From an uncultured Eubacteriales bacterium (GTDB taxonomy: Bacteria > Bacillota > Clostridia > Oscillospirales > Oscillospiraceae), in NCBI GenBank assembly GCA_900545515.1, contig UQZA01000035.1:1-25132 (forward strand): a stretch of 25,132 nucleotides of DNA. The letters are read 5' to 3'. This document shows positions 16,278 to 22,770 of the stretch, piece after piece (the stretch's first letter is position 1; every line of letters begins with the position of its first letter). Under the pieces are notes generated by a model, which was given only the letters and a program-made list of their open reading frames with translations, did not search any database and was not told where the DNA came from. A program made the translations under genes and the position numbers.

Positions 16278-16352
16278 GGGGAGAAATTTACCCTTGCATG
16301 GCAACAGCATTTCCCATTTCTGGATCCAAGTTACCCACCCATCGCCGGTACG

Positions 16353-16467
16353 GCAGCGCCCTGTCTTCCCCCGGGGGCATGTGCGTGCAGCGAAAGCGAG
16401 TGCAGCCCGGCTTTTCGGGTTTTGGTAACCGGAGCCGTATAGGGTGCGGCCTCCTGGACGCACCCTA
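16353..16467. repeat. Dispersed GC-rich palindromic repeat, copy B
   Basis: 16353-16378 matches 10105-10130 with one mismatch. 16440-16467 is a hairpin with perfect 9-bp arms (TAGGGTGCG/CGCACCCTA), and its first 19 bases match 10248-10266 in inverted orientation. Confidence 0.6.
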
Positions 16468-16489
16468 CTGCTACGGGGCTACGGTCCAA

Positions 16490-16531
16490 CCCCTGTAGGG
16501 CGCACAGCTCACACTGTGCGCCCTACAGGGG
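16490..16531. repeat. Perfect 18-bp inverted repeat
   Basis: CCCCTGTAGGGCGCACAG and CTGTGCGCCCTACAGGGG are exact reverse complements around the six-base loop CTCACA. No T-tract follows on either strand, so a REP-like repeat fits better than a standard terminator. Confidence 0.8.
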
Positions 16532-16569
16532 TTCTGCGCTGCCCCCACAAAAAAGAAATCGGGGGCACA

Positions 16570-17016
16570 CTAAAAGACGCTGGTGCTCAGCCAGTAAATC
16601 AGGCCGTAAATGGCGCTGGCTGAAATGCCAAATACCAGCACAGGACCGGCAATGGAAAAGAGCTTGACGCAGGTGCCGGTGACAATTCCTTCGCTGCGGA
16701 ACTCAATGGCCGGTGCGGCGATGGAGTTGGCAAAGCCGGTAATGGGTACCAGCGTACCGGCTCCTGCCACCTTGGCCAGGTCGTCATAGAGGCTGAAGCC
16801 AGTGAGGAGAACGGACAGAACCACCAGACTCATAGAGGTTGCGGTACCGGCGTCTGTCTTGTCCAAACCAGCGGCGGCAAAGCCGTTTTGAATCAGCTGC
16901 CCCAGCACACAGATGAGCCCACCAATCCAAAAGGCATGGAAGCAGTCCTTCCAAATCGGCGATTTGGGGCCCATTTGCTTCACATATGCATCATATTCCT
17001 TGGGATTCATGTTCAT
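16570..17016 (-). CDS. spoVAC: Stage V sporulation protein AC (SpoVAC)
   Basis: SpoVAC is part of the inner-membrane channel for dipicolinic acid uptake into the spore and release at germination. The 148-residue protein is close to the B. subtilis length. It shows hydrophobic segments near 26-50, 62-80, 86-105 and 118-144, and the conserved stretch VAGAGTLVPITGFANSIAAPAIEF. The start is ATG 17016 or ATG 17010; GGGGGAAGG lies upstream of both. A CCCC-GAA-GGGG hairpin overlaps the ribosome binding region. The usual neighbours spoVAD and spoVAE are not adjacent. Confidence 0.92.
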   Translation of the reverse strand: MNMNPKEYDAYVKQMGPKSPIWKDCFHAFWIGGLICVLGQLIQNGFAAAGLDKTDAGTATSMSLVVLSVLLTGFSLYDDLAKVAGAGTLVPITGFANSIAAPAIEFRSEGIVTGTCVKLFSIAGPVLVFGISASAIYGLIYWLSTSVF

Positions 17017-17037
17017 ATTCCTTCCCCCTTCGGGGAT

Positions 17038-17066
17038 AGTCTGTCCCGTTTTGCCCGGATTACCCG
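17038..17066 (-). promoter_or_regulatory. Possible forespore-sigma promoter of spoVAC
   Basis: On the minus strand CAGACTA, close to the SigG -10 consensus CATACTA, lies shortly upstream of the ribosome binding site. A weak GGGTA-like element lies about 17 bases before it. The -35 match is poor, so this rests mostly on the -10 box and the known SigG control of the spoVA genes. Confidence 0.3.
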
Positions 17067-17127
17067 TCTGTAACCTCTAAATCCAAAATCAAAACCGTAC
17101 AAAACCAGAAAAATTCTTCGAGAGACC

Positions 17128-17156
17128 TTGCCGAATTTATGAAAATGCGGTATAGT
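17128..17156 (+). promoter_or_regulatory. SigA promoter of the cytidylate kinase-like gene
   Basis: TTGCCG (17128-17133) and TATAGT (17151-17156) are separated by 17 bases, with the ATG about 47 bases downstream. Confidence 0.75.
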
Positions 17157-17202
17157 TACAGTAGCAAGCAGAATCTACAATCCAGACCGGGAGGGACGGA
17201 AT

Positions 17203-17793
17203 ATGGAAAATGTAATCATCACCATTGCTCGGCAGCATGGCTCCGGCGGCCGCCTCATCGGCGAATGCCTGGCCAAGAAGATGGGCATTGCCTACTATGA
17301 CAAGGAGCTCATCTCCCTGACTGCAAAGAAAACCGGGTTTGCCCTGGACTTTGTGAAAGAGGTGGAGGAAAAGCAAACTGCCAGCTTCCTGTACAGCATT
17401 TATGCCGCCGCCACTGTGCCCTCGGTGTATGAGCAAGCCAGGAACGCCCAATTTGCTGTGATTCGGGAATTGGCAGAACAGGGGCCCTGTGTCATTGTGG
17501 GACGGGCTGCCGACTGCATCTTGAAAAATTTCCCCAGGAGTGTACATGTCTTCATCCATGCACCACTGGACGAACGCATCCGCCGTGCCCGTGACGACTA
17601 CAAAGAGCCCATGGACAATCCGGAGCGAGCCCTTCAAAAGAAGGACAAATCCCGCGCCGCCTTCTACAACACCTACTCTGAATACCCCTGGGGCGATATC
17701 CGCAACTACGATATGGCCCTCAACAGCTCCATCGGCATTGAAAAATCCGCAGACATCATCTGGGACTACGTAAAAGCCAAATTTGGTGCATAA
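17203..17793 (+). CDS. Cytidylate kinase-like family protein
   Basis: This 196-residue P-loop protein belongs to the cytidylate kinase-like family (PF13189 type). The phosphate-binding segment reads IARQHGSGGRLIG at about 8-20, the variant without a GKT/GKS lysine-threonine pair that is usual for this family. CVIVGRAADCIL at about 95-106 and the basic segment ERIRRARDDY at about 128-137 follow. GGGAGGG precedes the ATG. It is not the canonical CMP kinase Cmk, and its substrate is unknown. It stands alone, with its own promoter. Confidence 0.85.
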   Translation: MENVIITIARQHGSGGRLIGECLAKKMGIAYYDKELISLTAKKTGFALDFVKEVEEKQTASFLYSIYAAATVPSVYEQARNAQFAVIRELAEQGPCVIVGRAADCILKNFPRSVHVFIHAPLDERIRRARDDYKEPMDNPERALQKKDKSRAAFYNTYSEYPWGDIRNYDMALNSSIGIEKSADIIWDYVKAKFGA

Positions 17794-18149
17794 ATCCATC
17801 CCGGGGCCTGTTGTGAAACGGAACAGCCAAGCAGCTCCCTGCAGGATATTGTATTTTACTTTTACTCAATATTCTGTGGAGAAGCGCCTTGTCCCACCCG
17901 TTATGGCAACAGGCTCCCAATTTTTCATTTTATAGATCATATGTTTTAGTTTAACCGCATTTGTTTGTTCAATTTTCTGCAAATTGACGCACCGTGCGCC
18001 AGCGGAGCAGCCGCATTTCCTTTTTCCGTGCTGACCCGGGAGCGCTAGCTTCCCCGGGAGAAGGCGGGGCGCTCCCGTGCCAGTGATGAGGGAGTAACTT
18101 GGACCCAGAAGAAGGAAGTTGCTGCCCTGGCGGGGGCCAGGGCGCGGCA
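17794..18149. other. Gene-free interval with AT-rich patch
   Basis: No convincing gene is visible. The part 17845-17990 is clearly more AT-rich than its surroundings (runs such as TATTGTATTTTACTTTTACTC). It is followed by a GC-rich hairpin at 18037-18077. A minus-strand open frame (17866-18156) has no recognisable family. Confidence 0.6.
18037..18077. repeat. GC-rich hairpin related to the dispersed repeat, copy C
   Basis: CGGGAGCGC (18037-18045) and GCGCTCCCG (18069-18077) are perfect 9-bp arms; inside them CTTCC and GGAGAAG can also pair. Its 3' half resembles the reverse complement of 10105-10130 with a few mismatches. Confidence 0.5.
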
Positions 18150-18178
18150 TTGACAAGGAAGTCGAACCGTGGTATGGT
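18150..18178 (+). promoter_or_regulatory. SigA promoter of the shikimate operon
   Basis: A perfect TTGACA (18150-18155) and TATGGT (18173-18178) are spaced by 17 bases. Transcription should start near 18185, giving a leader of about 165 bases before aroF. Confidence 0.8.
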
Positions 18179-18184
18179 TATTTT

Positions 18185-18348
18185 GTGAAAATATGCGCGA
18201 ACATCAACTGCAAACGAGAATCGCGCGATGGGCGCAAGGATGGCTTTGCATCTTGTGGGGCGGGTTTGAACTCGCCCACTTTTGCGGCAGGTCCCCAGGT
18301 GCTTTCCATCTTATACACCCGTCACGATGTCGCCAAGGAGAATTGCAT
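18185..18348 (+). promoter_or_regulatory. Structured aro operon leader, possible attenuator
   Basis: Three hairpins can be drawn. H1 pairs 18195-18200 with 18221-18226. H2 pairs 18234-18239 with 18244-18249 around ATGG. H3 pairs 18255-18265 with 18270-18279 (10 bp, one bulge, loop TTGA) and is followed by TTTT. The segment TGGGCG at 18229-18234 is complementary to CGCCCA at 18273-18278 in H3, so an alternative fold could prevent H3. A frame from ATG 18193 contains three Trp codons (18229, 18241, 18256), but it has no ribosome binding site and no stop before aroF. No T-box consensus was found. Confidence 0.45.
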
Positions 18349-19359
18349 ATGATCGTCATCATCAAAGCCGGAACCCCCCAGAACCAAATTGACCGCCTGA
18401 TTCGCTGGCTCCAAAGCCAAGGGGTGCAGGCCCATCTCTTTGCCGGGGAATATGACACAACTCTCACCCTGGTGGGCCAGACAAGCAGAATGAACATAGA
18501 GCTGCTGGCCGGTCTGGAGATTGTGCAAGAGGTAAAGTGGGTATCTCAGCCCTTCCAGTGCTGCAGCCGGGAATTCCGGCCCCAGGACACGGTCATCTCT
18601 CTGCCGGGCTCCCAGGTCCGGATTGGCGGCGGCAGCTTCTGCCTCATTGCCGGCCCCTGCTCCGTGGAAAGTCCGGAGCAAATCCTGGAGGTCGCCAAAG
18701 CCGTCCAGGCAGCAGGCGCCCAAATTTTGCGGGGAGGCGCCTTCAAACCCCGGACTTCCCCCTACGCCTTTCAGGGGCTTGGAGCTCAGGGCATCCAAAT
18801 GCTGGTGGAGGCCAAACGGGAAACTGGGCTTCCCATCATCACAGAGGTGATGAGTGTCAACCAGCTCCCCCTGTTTGAAGAGGTGGACATCCTGCAAATT
18901 GGCGCGAGAAACATGCAAAACTACGACCTTCTGCGGGAGGTTGGCAGACTGCAAAAGCCTGTGCTCCTGAAGCGGGGACTCTGCGCCACTTTGACGGAGC
19001 TGCTCATGAGCGCAGAATACATCCTCTCTGAGGGAAACCAGCAGGTGATGCTCTGTGAGCGCGGCATTCGCACCTACGAAACCAACACCCGCAACACCTT
19101 GGATTTGGCTGCCGTCCCCATGCTGAAGGAGCTGAGCCACCTGCCGGTGCTGGTGGACCCCAGCCACGGCACCGGCCTGGCCCGGCTGGTGGAGCCCATG
19201 GCCCTGGCTGCTGCAGCAGCGGGAGCGGACGGGGTCATGGTGGAAGTTCATAACGACCCGCCCCATGCCCTGTGCGACGGGGCCCAGGCCCTGACGCCAG
19301 AGCAATTTGCCCAAACTGCCCGGAGCATCCGGCGGATACGGGAGGCCCTTGCAGAATGA
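18349..19359 (+). CDS. aroF: DAHP synthase, type I-beta with N-terminal regulatory domain
   Basis: It condenses PEP and erythrose-4-phosphate to DAHP, the first step of aromatic amino acid synthesis. The 336-residue protein has an N-terminal ferredoxin-like regulatory domain (about 1-70), as in the Thermotoga maritima enzyme, where it mediates feedback inhibition by Tyr and Phe. The catalytic TIM barrel follows, with AGPCSVES at 101-108 (metal-binding C104), RGGAFKPRTSPYAFQG at 128-143, LLKRG and DPSHGTG. ATG 18349 has AAGGAG eight bases upstream; the open frame extends upstream to 18169, which lies in the leader and promoter. It is the first gene of the aro operon, and its stop overlaps the aroB ATG. 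Confidence 0.95.
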   Translation: MIVIIKAGTPQNQIDRLIRWLQSQGVQAHLFAGEYDTTLTLVGQTSRMNIELLAGLEIVQEVKWVSQPFQCCSREFRPQDTVISLPGSQVRIGGGSFCLIAGPCSVESPEQILEVAKAVQAAGAQILRGGAFKPRTSPYAFQGLGAQGIQMLVEAKRETGLPIITEVMSVNQLPLFEEVDILQIGARNMQNYDLLREVGRLQKPVLLKRGLCATLTELLMSAEYILSEGNQQVMLCERGIRTYETNTRNTLDLAAVPMLKELSHLPVLVDPSHGTGLARLVEPMALAAAAAGADGVMVEVHNDPPHALCDGAQALTPEQFAQTARSIRRIREALAE

Positions 19360-20432
19360 AGCCAACTGAGATTCGGATTCTGAGCTCCAGGCCCTATGAC
19401 GTTGCAATCGCCCCCGGCCTGCTGGACCGGCTGGGAGAGAGGGCCGCTCCCCTCGTCCCAGGTCGCCGGGCTGCCCTGGTCTGCGACAGCGTCGTAGCGT
19501 CCCTGTACGGCCAGCGGGCCCAGACTGCCCTGGAAGCAGCTGGTTTCCTGGTCTGCACCTATGTATTTCCCCAGGGAGAAGCCTCCAAAAATGGAGAGAC
19601 CTATCTCAAAATCCTGGAGGTTCTGGCGCAGAACCAGATCTCCCGGGGGGATCTGCTCGTAGCTTTGGGCGGCGGCGTCACCGGCGACCTGGCAGGCTTT
19701 GCCGCCGCCACATACCTCCGGGGCATTCCCTACCTCCAGGTCCCAACCACCCTCCTGGCCATGGTGGACAGCTCCGTAGGTGGAAAAACCGCCATCAACC
19801 TGCCCGGTGGGAAAAACCTGGCCGGCGCATTTTATTCCCCCCGCCTGGTGCTGTGCGATACCGGCACACTCTCCACCCTGCCGCCTGCCGTGTTTCAGGC
19901 GGGGTGTGGGGAAATCATCAAATATGCAGTCCTCACAGGTCAGCCTTTGACAGGCCTGGTGCAGGAGGGCATCAGCCGCCACACCCCGGAGATCATTGCC
20001 CGCTGTGTGGCAGTCAAGGGGAGCCTGGTGCAAGCCGATGAATGGGACACCGGGCCGCGGCAGCTTCTGAACCTGGGGCACACCCTGGGCCATGGGGTAG
20101 AAGCCGGCAGCGGCTTTTCTCTGGCCCACGGAGCCTGTGTTGCTGTGGGACTGGCCATGATGGCCCGGGCAGCCGCCCGCTTTGGCTTCTGTAGCGGGGA
20201 AACCAGGGACCAAATCCTGGCCCTGCTCCGCCAATACCGGCTTCCCACCGAGACAGGGTTGGATCCGGAGATCCTGCTCCGCCTGGCTCTGGGGGACAAA
20301 AAGCGCCGGGGCAGCCGCCTCACTTTGGTGGTGCCCCAGTCTATGGGGGATTGTATTCTCCATGACATTCCCCTGGAGGAGCTGCCCCGGTGGATTGCAG
20401 CCGGATACCCGGAGGCCTGCCCATGGACCTGA
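19356..20432 (+). CDS. aroB: 3-dehydroquinate synthase
   Basis: This NAD-dependent, metal-dependent enzyme converts DAHP to 3-dehydroquinate (step 2 of the shikimate pathway). The 358-residue length is typical. Motifs seen are the dinucleotide-binding GGGVTGDLAGFAAA, then MVDSSVGGKTAIN, GCGEIIKYAVL with a metal-ligand glutamate, and NLGHTLGHGVE with metal-ligand histidines. ATG 19356 overlaps the aroF stop (ATGA), and GGGAGG lies upstream. The frame is open further upstream (from 19272), but that part overlaps aroF. Confidence 0.95.
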   Translation: MKPTEIRILSSRPYDVAIAPGLLDRLGERAAPLVPGRRAALVCDSVVASLYGQRAQTALEAAGFLVCTYVFPQGEASKNGETYLKILEVLAQNQISRGDLLVALGGGVTGDLAGFAAATYLRGIPYLQVPTTLLAMVDSSVGGKTAINLPGGKNLAGAFYSPRLVLCDTGTLSTLPPAVFQAGCGEIIKYAVLTGQPLTGLVQEGISRHTPEIIARCVAVKGSLVQADEWDTGPRQLLNLGHTLGHGVEAGSGFSLAHGACVAVGLAMMARAAARFGFCSGETRDQILALLRQYRLPTETGLDPEILLRLALGDKKRRGSRLTLVVPQSMGDCILHDIPLEELPRWIAAGYPEACPWT

Positions 20433-21679
20433 TTTTACACCCCCGTCCCCTTGCCGGTACTGTAGCAGCCATCCCCTCCAAGTCCTGGGCACACCGGCTG
20501 CTTTTGGGCGCGGCTCTGTCCGGGGAACCCACCCTGCTTTCCTGTGGCCCCCTCTCCCGGGATATTCAGGCCACCATGAGCTGCCTGTCCGCCCTGGGCG
20601 CGGAGCTGACCTACCAAAACGATACCGTACTGGTTCATCCCGGGCGGCTTCCTGGATGCTGCCGCCTGCCATGCGGGGAGAGCGGCTCCACACTCCGCCT
20701 GCTCCTGCCTGTGGTGGCAGCTCTGGGGATTCACGCCGGCTTTTTCATGGAGGGGCGGCTTCCTTCCCGCCCTCTGGCCCCCCTGGGCCGGGAGCTGGAG
20801 GCCCACGGTGTGCGCCTCTCCCGCCCGGAGCCGGGTTTCCTCCAGTGCCGGGGGAAGCTGGAGCCTGGCTCCTTCCGTCTGCCGGGGAATGTATCCAGCC
20901 AGTTCATTTCCGGTCTCCTCTTTGCCCTCCCCCTGTTGGACCGGGAAAGCACCCTCACAGTGACAGGTCCGGTGGAGTCCGGGCCGTACTTGAAGATGAC
21001 CTTGGCGGCTCTGGAGCTTTTTGGCATTCACCCCACAGTCCGTGGGGCAGCTTACTTCCTCTCCCCCGCCTCCTACCGGAGCCCGGGGCAAGTCCATGTG
21101 GAGGGAGACTGGTCCAACGCCGCCTTCTGGCTCTGCGCCGGCGCCCTGGGCGGCGGCGTCACCGTTGCGGGGCTGAACCGAAACAGTCTGCAAGGCGACC
21201 GGGCCATCTGCACCCTGCTGTCTGCCATGGGAGCCGGAACCGCTTGGTCCGGAAGCAGCTGCACCGCAGCGCCGGGTCCTTTACAGCCCCTCCAGGTGGA
21301 TGCCAGGTCCATTCCGGATCTGGTTCCCATTTTGGCTGTGACCGCCTCGGCCGCTCCCGGAATCACCCGGGTGGAACACGCCGGGCGGCTCCGTCTGAAA
21401 GAGTCGGACCGGCTGGAAGCCCTCTGCCGCCTGCTGCAGGATCTGGGAGGCTCTGCCTTTCTGGAGGGGGACTGCCTGGTGGTCCAGGGCGGAACTCCCC
21501 TCACCGGTGGCGCAGTAATGAGCTACGGAGACCACCGCATTGCCATGGCCGCTGCTGTGGCAGCCAGTCTTTGTACCGGCCCGGTACGCCTCATTGGCGC
21601 AGAGGCCGTCACAAAATCCTATCCCCGGTTCTGGCAGGATTACCAGAGCCTGGGGGGCATTTGGGAGGAGATCTCATGA
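20423..21679 (+). CDS. aroA: EPSP synthase (3-phosphoshikimate 1-carboxyvinyltransferase)
   Basis: It transfers the enolpyruvyl group of PEP to shikimate-3-phosphate (step 6). The 418-residue protein shows the N-terminal SKSWAHR motif (K20), GESGSTLRLLLP in place of the E. coli-type GNAGTALR, LPGNVSSQFISGLLFALPLL, SIPDLVPILAV with the catalytic aspartate, and LKESDRLEAL. These variants are common in clostridial enzymes. ATG 20423 has GGAGG seven bases upstream and overlaps the end of aroB by 10 bases. The stop overlaps the aroC ATG. Confidence 0.95.
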   Translation: MDLILHPRPLAGTVAAIPSKSWAHRLLLGAALSGEPTLLSCGPLSRDIQATMSCLSALGAELTYQNDTVLVHPGRLPGCCRLPCGESGSTLRLLLPVVAALGIHAGFFMEGRLPSRPLAPLGRELEAHGVRLSRPEPGFLQCRGKLEPGSFRLPGNVSSQFISGLLFALPLLDRESTLTVTGPVESGPYLKMTLAALELFGIHPTVRGAAYFLSPASYRSPGQVHVEGDWSNAAFWLCAGALGGGVTVAGLNRNSLQGDRAICTLLSAMGAGTAWSGSSCTAAPGPLQPLQVDARSIPDLVPILAVTASAAPGITRVEHAGRLRLKESDRLEALCRLLQDLGGSAFLEGDCLVVQGGTPLTGGAVMSYGDHRIAMAAAVAASLCTGPVRLIGAEAVTKSYPRFWQDYQSLGGIWEEIS

Positions 21680-22767
21680 GCAGCAGCTATGGCGAAACCA
21701 TTCGATTCACTTTATTTGGCCAGTCGCACGGCCCCGTTGTGGGGGTCACCATGGAGGGAGTTCCCCCCGGGTTTCCCATTGATCTGGAGGCCCTGCAGGC
21801 CTTTTTAAACCGGCGGGCCCCTGGGAGAAGCCCCACCGCCACAGCACGGCGGGAGGAGGACCGTCCGGAATTTCTCTCGGGCCTCGTGGGGAATGTCACC
21901 TGCGGGGCTCCCCTCACTGCCGTCATCCCCAATAGAGACATCCACCCTCAGGACTACCGCAGTCTCCGGGACTGCCCACGGCCCGGCCATGGGGACTATA
22001 CCGCTCAAGCAAAATTTCACGGGGCCCAGGACGCCGCCGGTGGGGGACACCTCTCCGGCCGCCTCACTGCACCCCTGTGCATCGCAGGGGGCATCTGCCT
22101 GCAGCTGCTGGCCCGGGAGGGGGTCACCATTGCCGCCCATATTCAAGCCATTGGGGACCAGGAAGACCTGCCCTTTGACCCCGTAGCCGTGGGCGAAGCA
22201 GAGCTGCAGACCCTTTTGGCACGGCCCTTCCCTGTCCTCCGGGAGTCGGCAGAGGCCGCCATGACTCAGACCATTTTAGAGGCCAAGGCGGCGGGGGACT
22301 CCGTGGGTGGCGTCATTGAGTGCGCCGCCCTGGGCCTCCAGCCCGGCTGGGGGGACCCCATCTTTGGTGGCATGGAAAACCGGATTGCCCAGGCAGTGTT
22401 TGGGATTCCCGGCGTCCGGGGCGTGGAATTTGGGGCCGGCTTCTCCGCCGCCCGGCTCCGGGGCAGTGAGCACAACGATGCCTTCTGCCTGGAAGACGGT
22501 CAAGTCCGGACCAAGACCAATCGCCACGGGGGTATCCTGGGGGGCATCACCAGCGGCATGCCCCTTCTCTTCCGGGTGGCAATTAAGCCCACCCCCTCCA
22601 TTTCCAGGCCCCAGGAGAGCATATCCATGTCCCGCCGGGAGCCGGTCACCCTGGAAATTCCCGGACGTCACGACCCCTGCATCGTTCCCCGGGCAGTGCC
22701 CTGTGTGGAGGCAGCTGCGGCCGTAGCCATTTATGACGCTTACCTGCAAGGGAAAAAGGGGGACTAA
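21676..22767 (+). CDS. aroC: Chorismate synthase
   Basis: It is the FMN-dependent enzyme that makes chorismate from EPSP (step 7). The 363-residue protein has the first signature FGQSHGPVVGVTMEGVPPG, then RRAPGRSPTATARREEDRPEFLSG. The central GHGDYTAQAKFHGAQDAAGGGHLSGRL block is of the clostridial kind, and the C-terminal RHDPCIVPRAVPCVEAAAAVAI segment is conserved. ATG 21676 overlaps the aroA stop as ATGA, with GGGAGGAG just upstream. The same frame stays open far upstream into aroA, which is a coding-bias artefact. Confidence 0.95.
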   Translation: MSSSYGETIRFTLFGQSHGPVVGVTMEGVPPGFPIDLEALQAFLNRRAPGRSPTATARREEDRPEFLSGLVGNVTCGAPLTAVIPNRDIHPQDYRSLRDCPRPGHGDYTAQAKFHGAQDAAGGGHLSGRLTAPLCIAGGICLQLLAREGVTIAAHIQAIGDQEDLPFDPVAVGEAELQTLLARPFPVLRESAEAAMTQTILEAKAAGDSVGGVIECAALGLQPGWGDPIFGGMENRIAQAVFGIPGVRGVEFGAGFSAARLRGSEHNDAFCLEDGQVRTKTNRHGGILGGITSGMPLLFRVAIKPTPSISRPQESISMSRREPVTLEIPGRHDPCIVPRAVPCVEAAAAVAIYDAYLQGKKGD

Positions 22768-22770
22768 CCC

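Larger units (their letters stand above)
16258..16569. other. Gene-free interval between ZIP gene and spoVAC
   Basis: About 310 bases without a gene. It contains the ZIP -35 region, the second copy of the dispersed repeat, two perfect hairpins (16440-16467 and 16490-16531) and a TGCCCCC/GGGGGCA inverted repeat (about 16540-16566) just after spoVAC. Confidence 0.7.

Noticed and set aside
16353..16531. CRISPR array
   Set aside because: The repeats are palindromic, unequal in spacing and few; there are no regular spacers and no cas genes.
18255..18279. tRNA-like T-arm (GGGTTTGAACTCGCC)
   Set aside because: The loop lacks the invariant C of TTCRA, and no acceptor, D or anticodon arms can be drawn. 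The sequence is explained as a leader hairpin.
18185..18348. T-box riboswitch upstream of aroF
   Set aside because: T-boxes often control aromatic amino acid genes in Firmicutes, but the conserved T-box core (TGG-N-ACCGCG) was not found in the leader.
19248..20693. 481-codon minus-strand open frame opposite aroB and aroA
   Set aside because: Antisense shadow of conserved genes, with no recognisable domain and no ribosome binding site seen.
20182..22675. Very long open frame running from inside aroB through aroA into aroC
   Set aside because: It is the aroC frame left open upstream by high GC. The upstream part translates to low-complexity Pro/Gly/Arg sequence and overlaps the clearly real aroB and aroA. 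The true aroC start is the ATGA overlap at 21676.
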